This document shows, piece by piece, positions 48,115 to 60,320 of a stretch of 64,000 nt of DNA (the stretch's first letter is position 1; each line of letters starts with the position of its first letter). The stretch is taken from contig CM018038.1 of NCBI GenBank assembly GCA_008638375.1, forward strand, positions 14,034,515 to 14,098,514, read 5' to 3'. Position numbers and translations under genes: made by a program. The DNA comes from Nyssa sinensis (Eukaryota > Streptophyta > Magnoliopsida > Cornales > Nyssaceae). Below the pieces are notes generated by a model. It was not told where the DNA came from. It saw nothing but the letters and a program-made list of their open reading frames with translations, and made no database searches.

Positions 48115-49300
48115 GAGGATTTGCCTGACTCAATGGTAAACGACGGAATCGAAAACCCAAATCCCATTGACATTCGTCGTGGGATGGAGGATTTATGGGT
48201 TGCAATTGGTGACCACGGGCAACAGTTAGCACAGATCAATGATCGGTCAGTGCTATGTAACAGACGCTTATATGGCTCAATATTAATTCCCCTAGAGACC
48301 CTCTAGTCAACAGGAATCGCGCCAAAGAATTTACCCGAGGTCGTCCTGAAGACAAGACTATACCAGGTCAGCATCCCCAAAGGCAAATAGCCTGTCTATC
48401 AAGACGAATCAGCTTCAGATGATGAGGAAAACTACGAGGTTCGTAGGTCTGCCAAACGGAACCAAGATTTTAAGGATTATAGGATAAAAGCTGACATCGC
48501 TACCTTTAATGGAAATCTTAACATTGAAGATTTTCTTGATTAGATTTCTGAGGCTAATCGATTTCTAAACATGATGGAGGTTTTCGATGACAAAATGGTC
48601 AAGTTTGTAGCGTTTGAGCTAAAAGGTGGCGCAACAGTTTTGTGGGACCAATTGCAGCGAAATCGACAGCGACAAGGCAAGCAACCAATTCAAGTTTGGA
48701 GGAAGATGAAGCAGTACATAATGGGAAGACTTCTCCTTCTAGATTATGAGCAATACATGTTTCATGTATTCCAGAATTGCACCCAAGGCAGTCGATCAGT
48801 TTTTGATTATGCAATAGGCTTTAACTAATCGCATGTTCGCAATAATCTGGCTGAAACAGAAGGGCAGAGGGTGGCACGATATTTAAGCAAACTTAAGCCC
48901 TCAATCCGTGACAAAATTAGATTGCAGGTTTTGTGGACGGTTGATAAGGCTTATAACATGGCGTTGAAGGTAGAATTGTTGGAAAATGAGAGAAGGGCTG
49001 GAAGTTCTAGTGCAGTACCCTTTTCGCAGGAATTTTTTTAAATCCTCGTATGAGCAAATGATAAAGGAAAAGGAACTCAAACAATAGCAGTTCAGTCTCT
49101 TGTTCAATCTGTTCAGATCAAATCGTAAGGCACAAGTTATGCAGAGGGCAGTAGTAATAGAGGCCCTCCGAGGAAGCTAGTACCCACTATGAATACAAAT
49201 TCATATGCCAAGCTTACACCGGGCAAGTACTATCGATGTAGCAAACATGGGCATCACTCTAATAGCTATCTAGAATGACGACTTGTTAACTGTGTTGAGA
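48115..49300 (+). pseudogene. gag of the second gypsy element, broken
   Basis: The clearest capsid block is 48,571-48,828 ([19 protein letters not shown], then [12 protein letters not shown]), continuing past a stop into [20 protein letters not shown] at about 48,850. The nucleocapsid zinc knuckle at about 49,225-49,270 reads YYRCSKHGHHSNSY: the first and last cysteines of the usual C-x2-C-x4-H-x4-C are tyrosine here. It would have packaged element RNA; several stops prevent that. Confidence 0.8.
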
Positions 49301-49429
49301 ACAAGGATGTTGTTGAGGAGGTAGACAAAGAGGAACCTACTAGAGAATATGATTTCTATGAAGTAGCAAAATTCGAAGAAGAAGATGGAGAACGAGTCAA
49401 CTGTGTGGTGCAACAATTGTTGTATACAC

Positions 49430-50448
49430 CAAAGCAGATAAACACGAGCCAACACCACAACATCTTTTAATCTTGTGGTACTGGTAATCGAAAGGTTTGC
49501 AATTTAATTATTGACAGTGGAAGTTGTGAAAACTTTATAGCCAAGAAGTTGGTAGATCACATGAAGCTACCTACAGAAAAGCATCATTTTCCTTACACAA
49601 TTGGCTGGATTAAAAAGGGACCATCGGTAAAGGTAACAGAAATTTGTCGTATTCCTATTTCTATTGGTAAACTGGTTTTGAGACTAATAGTTCTAAAGAA
49701 AAGGGCCAATCTATGTTAGTTTTATCCAGGTCTGAACCCAAGTTCGAGGCTGGAGCTAAGGAGGCCCAGGAGGTTTACACTTTAGTGGTTAAATCTTTGG
49801 TGATAGAGGTTTAAAGGCAGATTCAACAATGGTTATGCCAGAAAAATTACAGCCATTGTTGGAAGAATTCAACGAATTAGTTTCTGAAGATCTGCCTAAT
49901 TTCTTGCCTCATATGAGAGATATTCGGCACCACATTGATCTAGTACCTAGTGCAAGCCTTCCAAATCTAGCTCATTACAAAATGAGTCCAAAGGAGAATG
50001 AGGTTGTGAGAGAGAAGGTGGAGGACTTGCTGAAAAAGGGATTCATTTAAGAGAGTACGAATCCTTGTCTAATCCTAGCCCTATTGGTGCCAAAAAAGGA
50101 TGGTAATTGGTGCATGTTTAGAGATTGCAAGGCTATTAACAAGATCACCATCAAATACAAATTTTCTATTCCACGCTTAGATAAGATGCTTGATATGTTT
50201 GAGGGTTCGAAGATATTTTGCAAGATTGATCCTAGCAGTGGCCACCATCAAATTTTTGATTAGGCTAGATGATGAATGAAAAACTGCTTTCAAGACTAAA
50301 GATGGCTTTTATGAATGGTTGGTAATGTCTTTTGATTTAACTAATGCACCCAACACTTTTATGCGAGTCATGAACCAGACTTTGAGGCCTTTTGTTAGAA
50401 AGTTTGTTGTTGTTTATTTTTATGATATTTTTATTTACAGCAAAACTG

Positions 50449-50481
<33 letters not shown>

Positions 50482-52480
50482 ATCTTGATCATTTGCGGCA
50501 AATCCTTACAGTTCTATTGGAAAACAAGTTATACATTAACCTTAAAAAATGCAATTTTTTAACAAACAGTTTACTGTTTTTGGGTTACTTGGTTAGCGCA
50601 AATGGAATTCATGTGGATGAAGAAAAAGTGCAAGCAATTCCTGAGTGGCCAACGCCCAAAGCAGTTAGCGATGTGAGGAGTTTTCATGGTCTAGCGACAT
50701 TCTACCACAGATTTATATGTAATTTCAGTGTAATTACAACTCCAATTACTAAATTCTTAAAAAATGAAAAGTTTAATTGGGGTGAAGATGCAAAGAAAAG
50801 CTTCGTCTGGATTAAAGAGAAGTTTTGCACTGCTCCAGCTTTGGCTTTGCCTAACTTTGACAAGGTTTTGAAGTATGCAAGTGGAGTTGGCATTCGGGCA
50901 GTGTTGTCTCAAGAAAAGCAAACGATGGCATTCTTTAGTGAGAAGCTGAATGAGACTCATCAAAAGTGGAGTACCTAGATAAAAAATTATATGCGGTTGT
51001 TAAAGCTTTGAAGCATTGGGAGCATTATCTTGTGCAACAAGAGTTTGTGTTTTACAAAGATCACCAAGCTTTAAAATACATCAACAGCCAAAAACACTTG
51101 AATAAAATGCATATGAGATTGTCCACATTCCTTCAAAAGTTTTCATTTGTCATTAAACACAAATCTGGTAGCTTAAATAGAGTTGCAAATGCGTTAAGTA
51201 GAAGGGCTAATCTTCTTGTTACATTGGTACAAGAGGTTGTGAGATTGGAGTTCCTAAAGAAATTGTATAAAGAAGATGCAGATTTCAAGGAAATATGGGC
51301 CAAGTGCAAAGAGTCTCAAACTGTTATATATTTCTATGTACATGAAGGATCCTTTATTCAAAGGCAACTCTTTATGCATCCCGTAAACATCTCTACAAGA
51401 GAAGTTGATTCGTGATCTACATAGCAGTGGATTAAGTGGACACATAGGCAGAGATAAGACAATAGCAAGTGTAGATGAGCGATATTTTTGGCCACAAGTC
51501 AAGAGGGATGTTGGTAATTATGTTCGAAAATGTTATACTTGTCAAGTCTCTAAAGGCCAGTCACAAAACACTGGTCTTTATACTTCTTTACCTGTTCCTA
51601 ATTCTGTTTGGGAAGACATGTCTATGGATTTTGTGTTAGGACTACCTCAAACACAATGAGGGGTAGATTCTATTTTTGTAGTTATTGACAGGTTTTTTAA
51701 GATGGCGCACTTCATTCCATGCCGAAAGACATCATATGCTTCGCACATTGCACCACTGTTCTTTCGAGAGATTATGAGACTCCATGAAATTCCACAGTCC
51801 ATCACTTCAAATCATGACACGAAGTTCCTTAGTCACTTTTGGATTACTTTGTGAAGAATGTTTGACACTTCCTTGAATCGTATTATTACAACTCATCCCC
51901 AAACAAAGGTGACAAACAAAATGTTGGGTAACTTAGTTCATAATATTTGTGGAGATAGGCCTAAGCAATGGGATCATGTCTTGCCACAAGCTGAATTTTC
52001 CTATAAGAGTGTTGTTTATAGTGCCACAGGAAGAACACCTTTTACAGTTGTCTACATCATTCAGTCAAACCATACTGTAGACTTGGTTCGACTGCCTAAA
52101 GGCCATGGTGTGAGTGTTGCAGCAGAGAATATGGTAGAACAAGCCCAAGCAGTATATACTAAGGTGGAACAAAAATTAGAACAGACCAATGCCAAATACA
52201 AGAGAGCTGCAGATAAGCATTGACGTGCCAAGATGTTCAAGGAAGAAGATTTTGTTATGGTCTTCTTACGCAGAGAGAGATTTCCAGTTGGCAACTATAG
52301 AAAATTGAAGCCAAAAAAATATGGTGCATACAAAATTGTGCACAAGGTCAATGACAATACTTATGCTGTTGATTTTCCATAAACTATAAGACTTTCAATG
52401 TTGCTGACATCTACGAGTACCATATAGACGACCCTCTCTATCCCGATTGTAACTCGAGGTCGAATTCTTTTCAAGAGGAG
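49430..52480 (+). pseudogene. pol of the second gypsy element: protease, RT, RNase H, integrase, broken
   Basis: A protease motif [12 protein letters not shown] is at about 49,507. Reverse transcriptase begins at 49,829-50,050 ([12 protein letters not shown]) and continues at 50,319-50,978. The catalytic box expected as YFDD reads YFYD at about 50,417, so an active-site aspartate is lost. Just after it, a run of 32 A (50,449-50,480) keeps the frame and encodes about ten lysines. RNase H spans about 50,860-51,220 and ends [13 protein letters not shown]. Integrase starts near 51,405 with [14 protein letters not shown] and a CYTC zinc-finger half. [13 protein letters not shown] follows, then VVIDRF, and HPQTK near 51,895. 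The tail to about 52,400 includes [16 protein letters not shown]. No chromodomain is recognisable. Confidence 0.9.
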
Positions 52481-52485
52481 GATAC

Positions 52486-53582
52486 TGATGTAAAACAAGC
52501 AGTAGAGGCTTTTGAAGCATAATGGGAACATTCCAAGTCCCATTCTAAGAAAAAGTACTAATATACGCAGAGTTGGTCAGTCACATTTTTTGGAACAAAG
52601 ACCCTATCTTAACTCAAAACGACGAGACAGACAATATTCATCGCTTTGCCTTAACCAAAACAGCCACGAGATCAAACGACTTCATTTAGGCATTCAATTT
52701 CACTTTTTTGCCATTTTTATTAATTTTTATTTTAGCAATTATTTTGTTTAGGAAAATCCAAGTAAACTTCTATTTGCGACAATAGTTTTCTACTATGATA
52801 AGGTTTCTAGTTTTCTAAAAAGCTCCAATTTGTATTAATTTCAAATTTTTTCTCTTTTTTGCAATTATTATAGTTTCATAATTATAATAAGATTAGAATA
52901 AAGAATTATTAGATTCCTATTCAGATTAGTAGTAGTCTTAATCTATATATATTATGTAATTTAGCCTTCATTTGGATAACTAGGAGGAAAAGGAAAGGAA
53001 ATGATAGTATTAGTTCTGAAGAAAAGGAAAGGAGAGGAGAGGAGAGGGTAATCCCTCCTTTATGTTTGGATAACTAATGAAAAGAAAGAAAAGGAAAGAC
53101 TAATATCTTGTTTGAGAATGATAAAGGAAAGAAAGAAAATGAAATGATTTTATATTATTTTACTATTATGCCTAAGACAGAGATGTCATTTTTATTTTGA
53201 CTTTTATCATTTTAAGGGTAATATTGGTATTATAAAAAATTCATTAAATCTTTCCTTTCCTTTCCCTCCGTCTTCGCCCACTTTTGGAGGGATAACAAAA
53301 TTATTAAAATGAGGGTTAAGCTCTCCCATCCTTTCCCTCTCTTTCCTTCCTAATTTTTAAAACAAATATGATATAAGCTCTCCTTCCTTATCCTTCCCTT
53401 CCCTTTCTTTCCGATTCCTTCCATCCAAACATAGGGTTAGTCTTTATTTTTTATATTATCAATAATATATTTTTGTTTAGAAATATGAGATTTGTTTTCT
53501 TTGGATGAGGAATCTCTTATGTTACTTGTTTTATAAGGAATTTAATGTATTTGATTTTTCTTCATGTTTTGCACTGCGTTAG
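52486..53582 (+). repeat. 3' LTR of the second gypsy element (with a Harbinger-type MITE inside)
   Basis: It begins TGATG just after the purine run AAGAGGAGGAT (52,473-52,483), or possibly at TGGGAAC (52,523). It ends near GCGTTAGCC at 53,582. It is interrupted by the element at 52,964-53,436. Confidence 0.75.
52964..53436. mobile_element. 473-bp MITE with TTA duplications inside the 3' LTR
   Basis: It begins GCCTTCATTTGGAT, and the complement of its end begins CCCTATGTTTGGAT. TTA flanks both sides (52,961-52,963 and 53,437-53,439). The 5' LTR lacks it at the same site. The first third is purine-rich (AGGAGGAAAAGGAAAGG) and the last third pyrimidine-rich, so the element can fold back on itself. 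The TTA duplication suggests the PIF/Harbinger group. Confidence 0.8.
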
Positions 53583-56500
53583 CCATTGAAATATTGGAGT
53601 CATCAATACTATATGGTGAAGTGGAGGCATTTAAATTAGTCATGCCAATTTAGACACTCGTAAATTAATCATGGATATCATAAATATATTCCAATACCAT
53701 TTGGTTACATTTTCAATTTTTCTTTTTTCTCTCAAAAATAAAAATATCCTCAAAAAATACATTTAACAGGATGTTTTCAAAAACTATTATCGTAAAAAAT
53801 TTCTGAAAATAGCTCTTTTTTAAAGAATTTATTAAATATTATTTTTGTGTTTTCAAACTTTTGAATTCATCAGAAAAAGAAAAAGACTCAAAAATACTTG
53901 TATTTTAAAAATTATCATTGTTTTTATTTCTGAAAACACTAAAAACAGAAACAAATCCAACGGACCCAATCTAAAACGAAAACATATCCAATGTACCCAA
54001 TTTTCATCGTGGAGAAAAAAGTCACTACAAAAAAATGATATAGCGGCACTTTATTTACTCGCATTTTTGTAGAAGAGATGATTTAATGGAGTTTTATGAA
54101 AAATATCTTTGGAACACAAGAAATGACACTTTCTGTATGGCGTTGGTGCCCATGAAAATTCAGAAAAACTAAACTTGCTAAACCAATAATTTGAGTAACG
54201 GCCCAATCACATGATTTAAAATATTTAAGTCAAATTATTAACAACAATACTATTGATGTCTTATATACTAACAATACTCTTTACACCCAACCAATGTGAA
54301 ATAATACACTCTCAAAACAATCAATAGTTGAAACAAAGAAAAGAGATACGAGAGAAATTAGAGAATCATCTTAAATTGGTTCTAAACCTGGTTTACGAAG
54401 GACGTCAATCACACTCAATTATCTGGATGAATTATTCGACGATGATTAATTAATTGGTTCATAAACTTAATTCAGGAACCCAATATACTAAAAAAATTAT
54501 TGGTGTTAGTCATGGGCAGCCGACAGAAAAAATGGATAATCCCAAACTGACGTTAAAAGTTGTGTGGTCTCAATGAAGTAGTCTAAATGGTGGTCTTAAC
54601 TACCAGTACGCAACAGCTTTGACTGGCGGGTAGCTTTGTCCAGATGCAAAAGTTTCATGAGCTGACCATATGGTGGATGGTCATTTCCCAAAAATCTTTC
54701 ATGGGAGGACACCAATAGAAGATTTAAATCTTTTTATAGCCCACAGAAATGGTTTTTATATGATCTGGTTCATATTCGTCACAGGTCATGTGGTCCATGT
54801 TATATCATGGTTGAAGTCAGAAATTGTGGGCTATAACTCCATCTTCATCTATTTTAGATGTAAATATCGTGGAAAAAAGCCCATTCCACTTCATATATAT
54901 ATATATATTGGCCAAGTGAGGACACCAGATCGACTTTCGCGGGTTGAAGAGTTGGTTTGAATCTGCCAAAAAGGAAGAAAAGTTGTTGAAAGTTGAAACA
55001 CGACCAAATGCAAATGTTTCTATACTATTAAAAATTTTGGATTTCCGATGAGTAATTATTTCAAGACCAATTTTATAAGAGTCCACTAACTCAACTTAAT
55101 ATAAAAAGTCTTATTTTAATTCTTTAAAATCATTTACATAAATTTGATCTTATCATTCTCATGTATTTAAGATAATTATATCAGTTAAATGACACAAGTT
55201 CATATCTCTTTTTTAATATTATTTCTACTAAAATTAAGCATGCATGATCCTTGATGTGAACAATATTACTTTTTTTTTTATTAATACGGATACTGATTTT
55301 CATTGTATATGATTAAGTCTAGTAAAATAGACAAGTTGAAAATAGATTAGGTAAAAACGGATTGAATTCATATTTGACCTGTAATTAAACGGGTCAAATA
55401 CGTGTTGGGTTACATACGAGTCGAATCAATCCGAACAACCCATTAATTTTTTTTTTACATCAAAATTTTTTTTTTTTTTTGCACGTACTAAATTTGTCTA
55501 AGGTAAATTTATTTAAAAATTTAGAATTTTCAGTTTGCATTAAATAAAACAACTCATCAATGTAGGAATGGAATAACTTTGAAATACGAAGGAGGGCAAT
55601 ATTTTTTTTTTCACTCTAATGAAAGAAATATTATTTTTAAATAATCACAAAACTCGTTTTATTTTAGATCTCTTGAAATTCTAACAAAATATCTTAACAA
55701 AAAAAAATGTAAGAATATAATTAAAATTAATGAAGAATATTCCATGAAAATAAAGTCAGCCAATGATTTCTCATGAAAAATCAAATTCCTTCATTGCATC
55801 AATCTGTTTCTCACGGGCCACTAGAAACACTTCTTCTTACCTTATTACCTAATTCATTTATGATCTGGTAACTGAATGAGTCATTTATATTCGTTAATTA
55901 GTGGACAAGTTAAAATAAGTTGACGGATCTAGATAACATTTGTTGCCTCTATATATGATCATACTATCTTAATCATTTTTTTAATCATTTTATCTACTTA
56001 GTGTTATCATTTCCTGAATATTTTTATTTTTAATTTTATTTTCTCTTGTGTAATTATATATTCATTTGAATATCCTTATTTCGAGCATCCTCATTTTATT
56101 TTACATTCAAATGCTCTATCAATGAGCTATGGACCATTTTTAAATTAAAATTTTGCTAGTTTTTTTTTTTAAAACCACTCTCACCATTTTAGGTGATTGG
56201 AAAAATAGTAATAATTATAACAAGGGATATTTGGGCATCTATGTTGGAGTCGATATCCAAGTTTCAAAATCAATTTAATACATTGGAAAACAAATTCATG
56301 CACACTGCATGGAAATATATTTAAGTAATACGCATTAAATGCAATATAAATATTAAACCAGATTATGGAGATCCAATTGTTTAATAATGATATTTTCGTT
56401 TATTTTATTTTAATATACAAGAAGTTGCAATTCCCATTTTCAAGAAGTTTCTGATTTCTAAACCAAAAAATTATCAATGGCAACAACGTCTCACTTCTTT

Positions 56501-57020
56501 CACCATAAACTAGTGCCTCGTCTAATCTCCTTGTTTAACGTAATTGAATGGAGAATCAGAATTTAGAACCTGGGGTGGGGCGGGGCGGGTCAAGGGTGGA
56601 TCCCCAAAAAACCTATGAATTTTTTTTGTTGAGAAATTTTAGGAGGAAACGTTCTTTTTTCTCTCAAATTGGAGGAAAAGCTGTCACAAAATTGGTTCAA
56701 ATCTCACATGAAAAAAAAAAACCTCCAAATTTTGGAGGGCTAGTTTTTTTTTTTCCTTCAAATTGAAAGAAAAAAAATTCACAAAATTATTTCAAATATT
56801 ACATATAAAATTTGTTTACCAAATTTGGGGGCTATAGTCTTCCTCATTATCCATCCTTGGGTCGGGCTAAGTTGGATTGGCTTAGTTTGGTTTCAAGGCT
56901 ATTGATCATTTAGTGAAAACTATCTTACTACATTCTTATTGTGGATACAGGGGGTGCTATTATGAAATTATACATTTGAGGCCCGTTTTGTCACTGATTC
57001 TTTTTCACTTTCCTTTTAGC
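53583..57020. other. Non-coding stretch
   Basis: No gene recognised. Around 53,700-53,965 a probable decayed MITE starts CCATTTGGTTACATTTTC. At 54,023 there is a CACTACAAAAAAATG terminus resembling CACTA-element ends, mirrored by CATTTTTGTAG at 54,062. A TGGGGCGGGGCGGG stretch at 56,574 is unusually GC-rich locally. Confidence 0.4.
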
Positions 57021-57455
57021 AGTGAGGCCCGTTTTGTCAACTTCATTACAATCTAAGCCCCTCATTCCAAATATAATTTATGTTAAAGTGTGTTTATTCA
57101 TAAATCAACGCAAAGGTAAAATTTTACCCTTTCACTCTCCCACTACTTCTTTTTAACTTTTTTTTTACTAGTGAAGCTCAGCTTATCAGCCTCCTTGCAA
57201 TATAAGTCCCTTATTCCAATTATAATTCGTGTTAAAATATGTTTATTCATAAAGCGGTGCCAATATAAAATTTTACCCTTTCACTCTCTCACTGATTCTT
57301 TTTTACTTTTTTTTTTTTTTCAGTAGTGAGGCTCATCTTGTCTACCTCCTTGTAATTATAATTTGTGTTAAAATATGTTTATTCATAAAGCAGATGTGTT
57401 TATTCAAAAAGTAGGGCAAGTGTAAAATTTCACTTTCTCACTACTTTAATGTCTA
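57021..57455. repeat. Tandem repeat of about 150 bp, three units
   Basis: Units start GTGAGGCCCG (57,022), GTGAAGCTCAG (57,171) and GTGAGGCTCATC (57,326). Each continues with TTATTCATAAA and ACCCTTTCACTCTC-type phrases. The third unit is partly deleted. Confidence 0.85.
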
Positions 57456-60040
57456 AACTGATTTTTTGTTTTTGTAATTTTTACCACTTTAAAAGAATCT
57501 TTTTGACATAAAAATAAATAAATAAAACTAGTAACAAGCAAGAAACTCATAACGAAATTAAAAACTTCACTACCTTTTTTATAAATGTAAAATTTTATAG
57601 TTTGAGAAGCATAATTTTTTCTTTAAAATTTCATATTACATATGAATCTTATTTTATAAATCTCAATTTTTAGAGTCCACATATATAAATTTATTGAAAA
57701 CAGATTTATATAATTTGAATTATTGAATTTTAAAACACTTCTAGAAAGTTGGCAAAAGTCACGCACATTCAAGTTTATTTTTTTTGGAGAAAAACACTAA
57801 AAGAGTATTTTTGTCCAATGAAAGATGGTAAACTTGATTAGTAATTAAGTTTGAACTTAAACTTATTGATAATTTTATTATTTTTTATGGACTTAGGGCT
57901 GAACAACCCTTTTTTTTCAAATTTTGGGGATGGCTTGGACTAATCTTCCTAGAGTTGTGCCTTGTTTTGAGGGCAACAAAGAAAGGACAATATCTATGTT
58001 CACTCATAATATTTCAATATAAATAAATAATGACAAAACGTTGATGAGTGGCACAACCTTAGCATTTTTATAAACAAAATCTAAGGTTCAATTCTCGCTT
58101 ATAGTAAGGACGGAAGATTTAAGCCCTATCTATGATATCGGCAAGGAGGGTATCAATTAATTAGGTAGTATGAGATGTATGAGATGGTGGTTAAAGGTGT
58201 GGCAATGGGGTGATAGTGGTATCAAAATTAGGTTTTTTTTTTTTTTTTGGAGAAGATAAAGAAGTGGAAAAAAGTTAAGGACAATATTGCTATTTTGAGA
58301 AATGAATAGTAAAGTTGACTACATACTTCTTCTTTTTTATTTATTTAAAGCCTATTTTTTCTATTATTCATAAAAGTTTTTATTGAATCAAAAATACCAT
58401 ATAAAACTGGATTGAAATGTAATTATCCCTAAATGAGATTAGGTAGAATAAACATCAAATAAAAGCCACCGTAGGCCCCAACTAGGATGACAGATAGAGA
58501 GCCATTGAAGAGATACGCACCATGTCTGATACATTGAATTGCAACTAGTTAGCTCCTTTATGGGTTGGATAGGATATACACCGTCCCTAAGTTTGGTGGT
58601 TTAAATTGGCTTCGATAACTCTCTCATGTGGAACTATTTATATCTCACTACTATAGGATATAATTTAAAGTCAAAGGTCCAATTAAAATTGTCATTAAAT
58701 CCACTCACAAACATATTAACCCTATAAGTCCTTTAATTGTTTTGTAACTAAAATATCCCTTCAGTGTTTTGCTCTAAAAATAGTATAATTGATTCTCATG
58801 AATTTGAATAAGGCTTTTCAAAATTCAATAACTCACAATATATAAATTCATTTTGCATATGAAGATTTGAAGAAAAAAATTGTTATGAAATAATGAAATT
58901 TCACTATTTCATTAGACAGAAAATTTTACTCATAAAACTAAAATAGAAACATGAGATGAGATCACCCAATCAATGATATTTCACTTATATGTAGAATCCA
59001 TAAAAATTAAAGAAAAAACTAGAAAGGGAAAAATAATTCACAGTCCAAAACAAAAAAACAAGATAGTGGGATTTCACTATCCATGAAAAATAGTGAACTT
59101 TCACTATCTTTCTTGGACAGTGAAATTTCATTATCGAAGTCTAGTGAAGAGAAAAGATAAAATTAGTATGTGTTGGTACCGCAATTCTCTATGATACAAC
59201 TAATGGTCATTGGCCTAAGGAAATTTTTGATTTCAATGGCCATCACCATACCCAAGCTTCACCACTAGTCATCATGATCACAATACCACGTGATCATCAT
59301 AATAGACCCAAGAAGTCGATAGAAACCAACCACATTCACCATTGGCCATTAAATTTCAATTGTTGCCCTATGGATGAGGTCTTGTACTATAACCACTGTA
59401 ACACCTCAACCCAATTAATTAATAATTAGTTCATTAATTATGAATTAGAAACAAAATAAAGCATGATTAAGAAAATTTATCGGGACTTCCCGATAATTAC
59501 GATGGACTAGTGAAAGGATTAAATACATGAAGAAACAATGTAACAAGTTAATCAAATTGTTTGTAGCAAAATTCAAAATACCGTAATTATAAAATAAACA
59601 AACCTCGAGAACCGCGAAGAAAATGGATACGGTGCGAAGCTTAGAATATTAAGGCCAACCCAGGTAGGAAACTACAAAAAGAAGCCGCTTCACAAAAAGA
59701 GAGATAAAAAGAAAGACAAAAAGTAAAAAGCCAAAACATGTATTTTGATTTGCCAAGCATGGCATAGATAAAAAAAAAATAAAAAAAAAAATGGCCAAAA
59801 GGGGCAAAAAGAGTTGAACATGGGAATTGATCCCTAGATCAAAAAGAGTAAGGAACTTATTCCCAATAAGTTAACCACTTGGCCACAAGCACTTTTGTGC
59901 TTTAATATACATAAGATATATATTTATATACCATGGAATGCTTAAATTCAAAACATCAAAAATGATGTGGCAGCCCTTCATTGGACCACCACCTCCACCA
60001 ATTGTATTTCGTGCAGCCAACACAAAATATAAAATATGTT

Positions 60041-60075
<35 letters not shown>

Positions 60076-60080
60076 ACATT
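57456..60080. other. Non-coding stretch, probably decayed repeats
   Basis: No gene recognised. From 59,397 the sequence TGTAACACCTCAACCC looks like the start of a degenerate LTR or another repeat. An (AT)n(GT)n run at 60,042-60,075 adjoins the solo LTR. Confidence 0.4.
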
Positions 60081-60320
60081 ACGTGTGATAACTGGTTAAA
60101 AAGTGCAAATTTATTTTATTAACCCTAGATATTCTTGCATTTTTATTATTTTAATTTCTCCAATTTATATGCATTTGCTAGTTAATTCTTGTTTTATCTT
60201 TTTGCAGAGAAAGCTCGTCAAAGTTGATGATTTGGTGGTGGATTTGGAGCAAAAGGAAAATATTGGGCTTTGAAGTGCTAAAAGAAGTGGAAAGCAAGTG
60301 ATTTTGGGTTAGAAGCAATG

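Larger units (their letters stand above)
47319..53582 (+). mobile_element. Second Ty3/gypsy LTR retrotransposon, decayed
   Basis: Two LTR-like flanks surround a gag-pol region in Ty3/gypsy order (gag, protease, RT, RNase H, integrase). The LTRs share long stretches: CATCGCTTTGCC, CTAGTTTTCTAAAA, GCAATTATTATAGTTTC and TTACTTGTTTTATAAGGAAT. Each is lengthened by a different MITE. The outer 5' boundary is approximate; the 3' LTR could start at TGATG (52,486), just after a purine tract, or at TGGGAAC (52,523). No target duplication is evident. Numerous stops and a changed RT active site show it is dead. Confidence 0.88.

Noticed and set aside
59397..59412. TGTAACACCTCAACCC as the start of an intact LTR retrotransposon
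   Set aside because: I could not find a matching second LTR, PBS or coding region downstream in the window.
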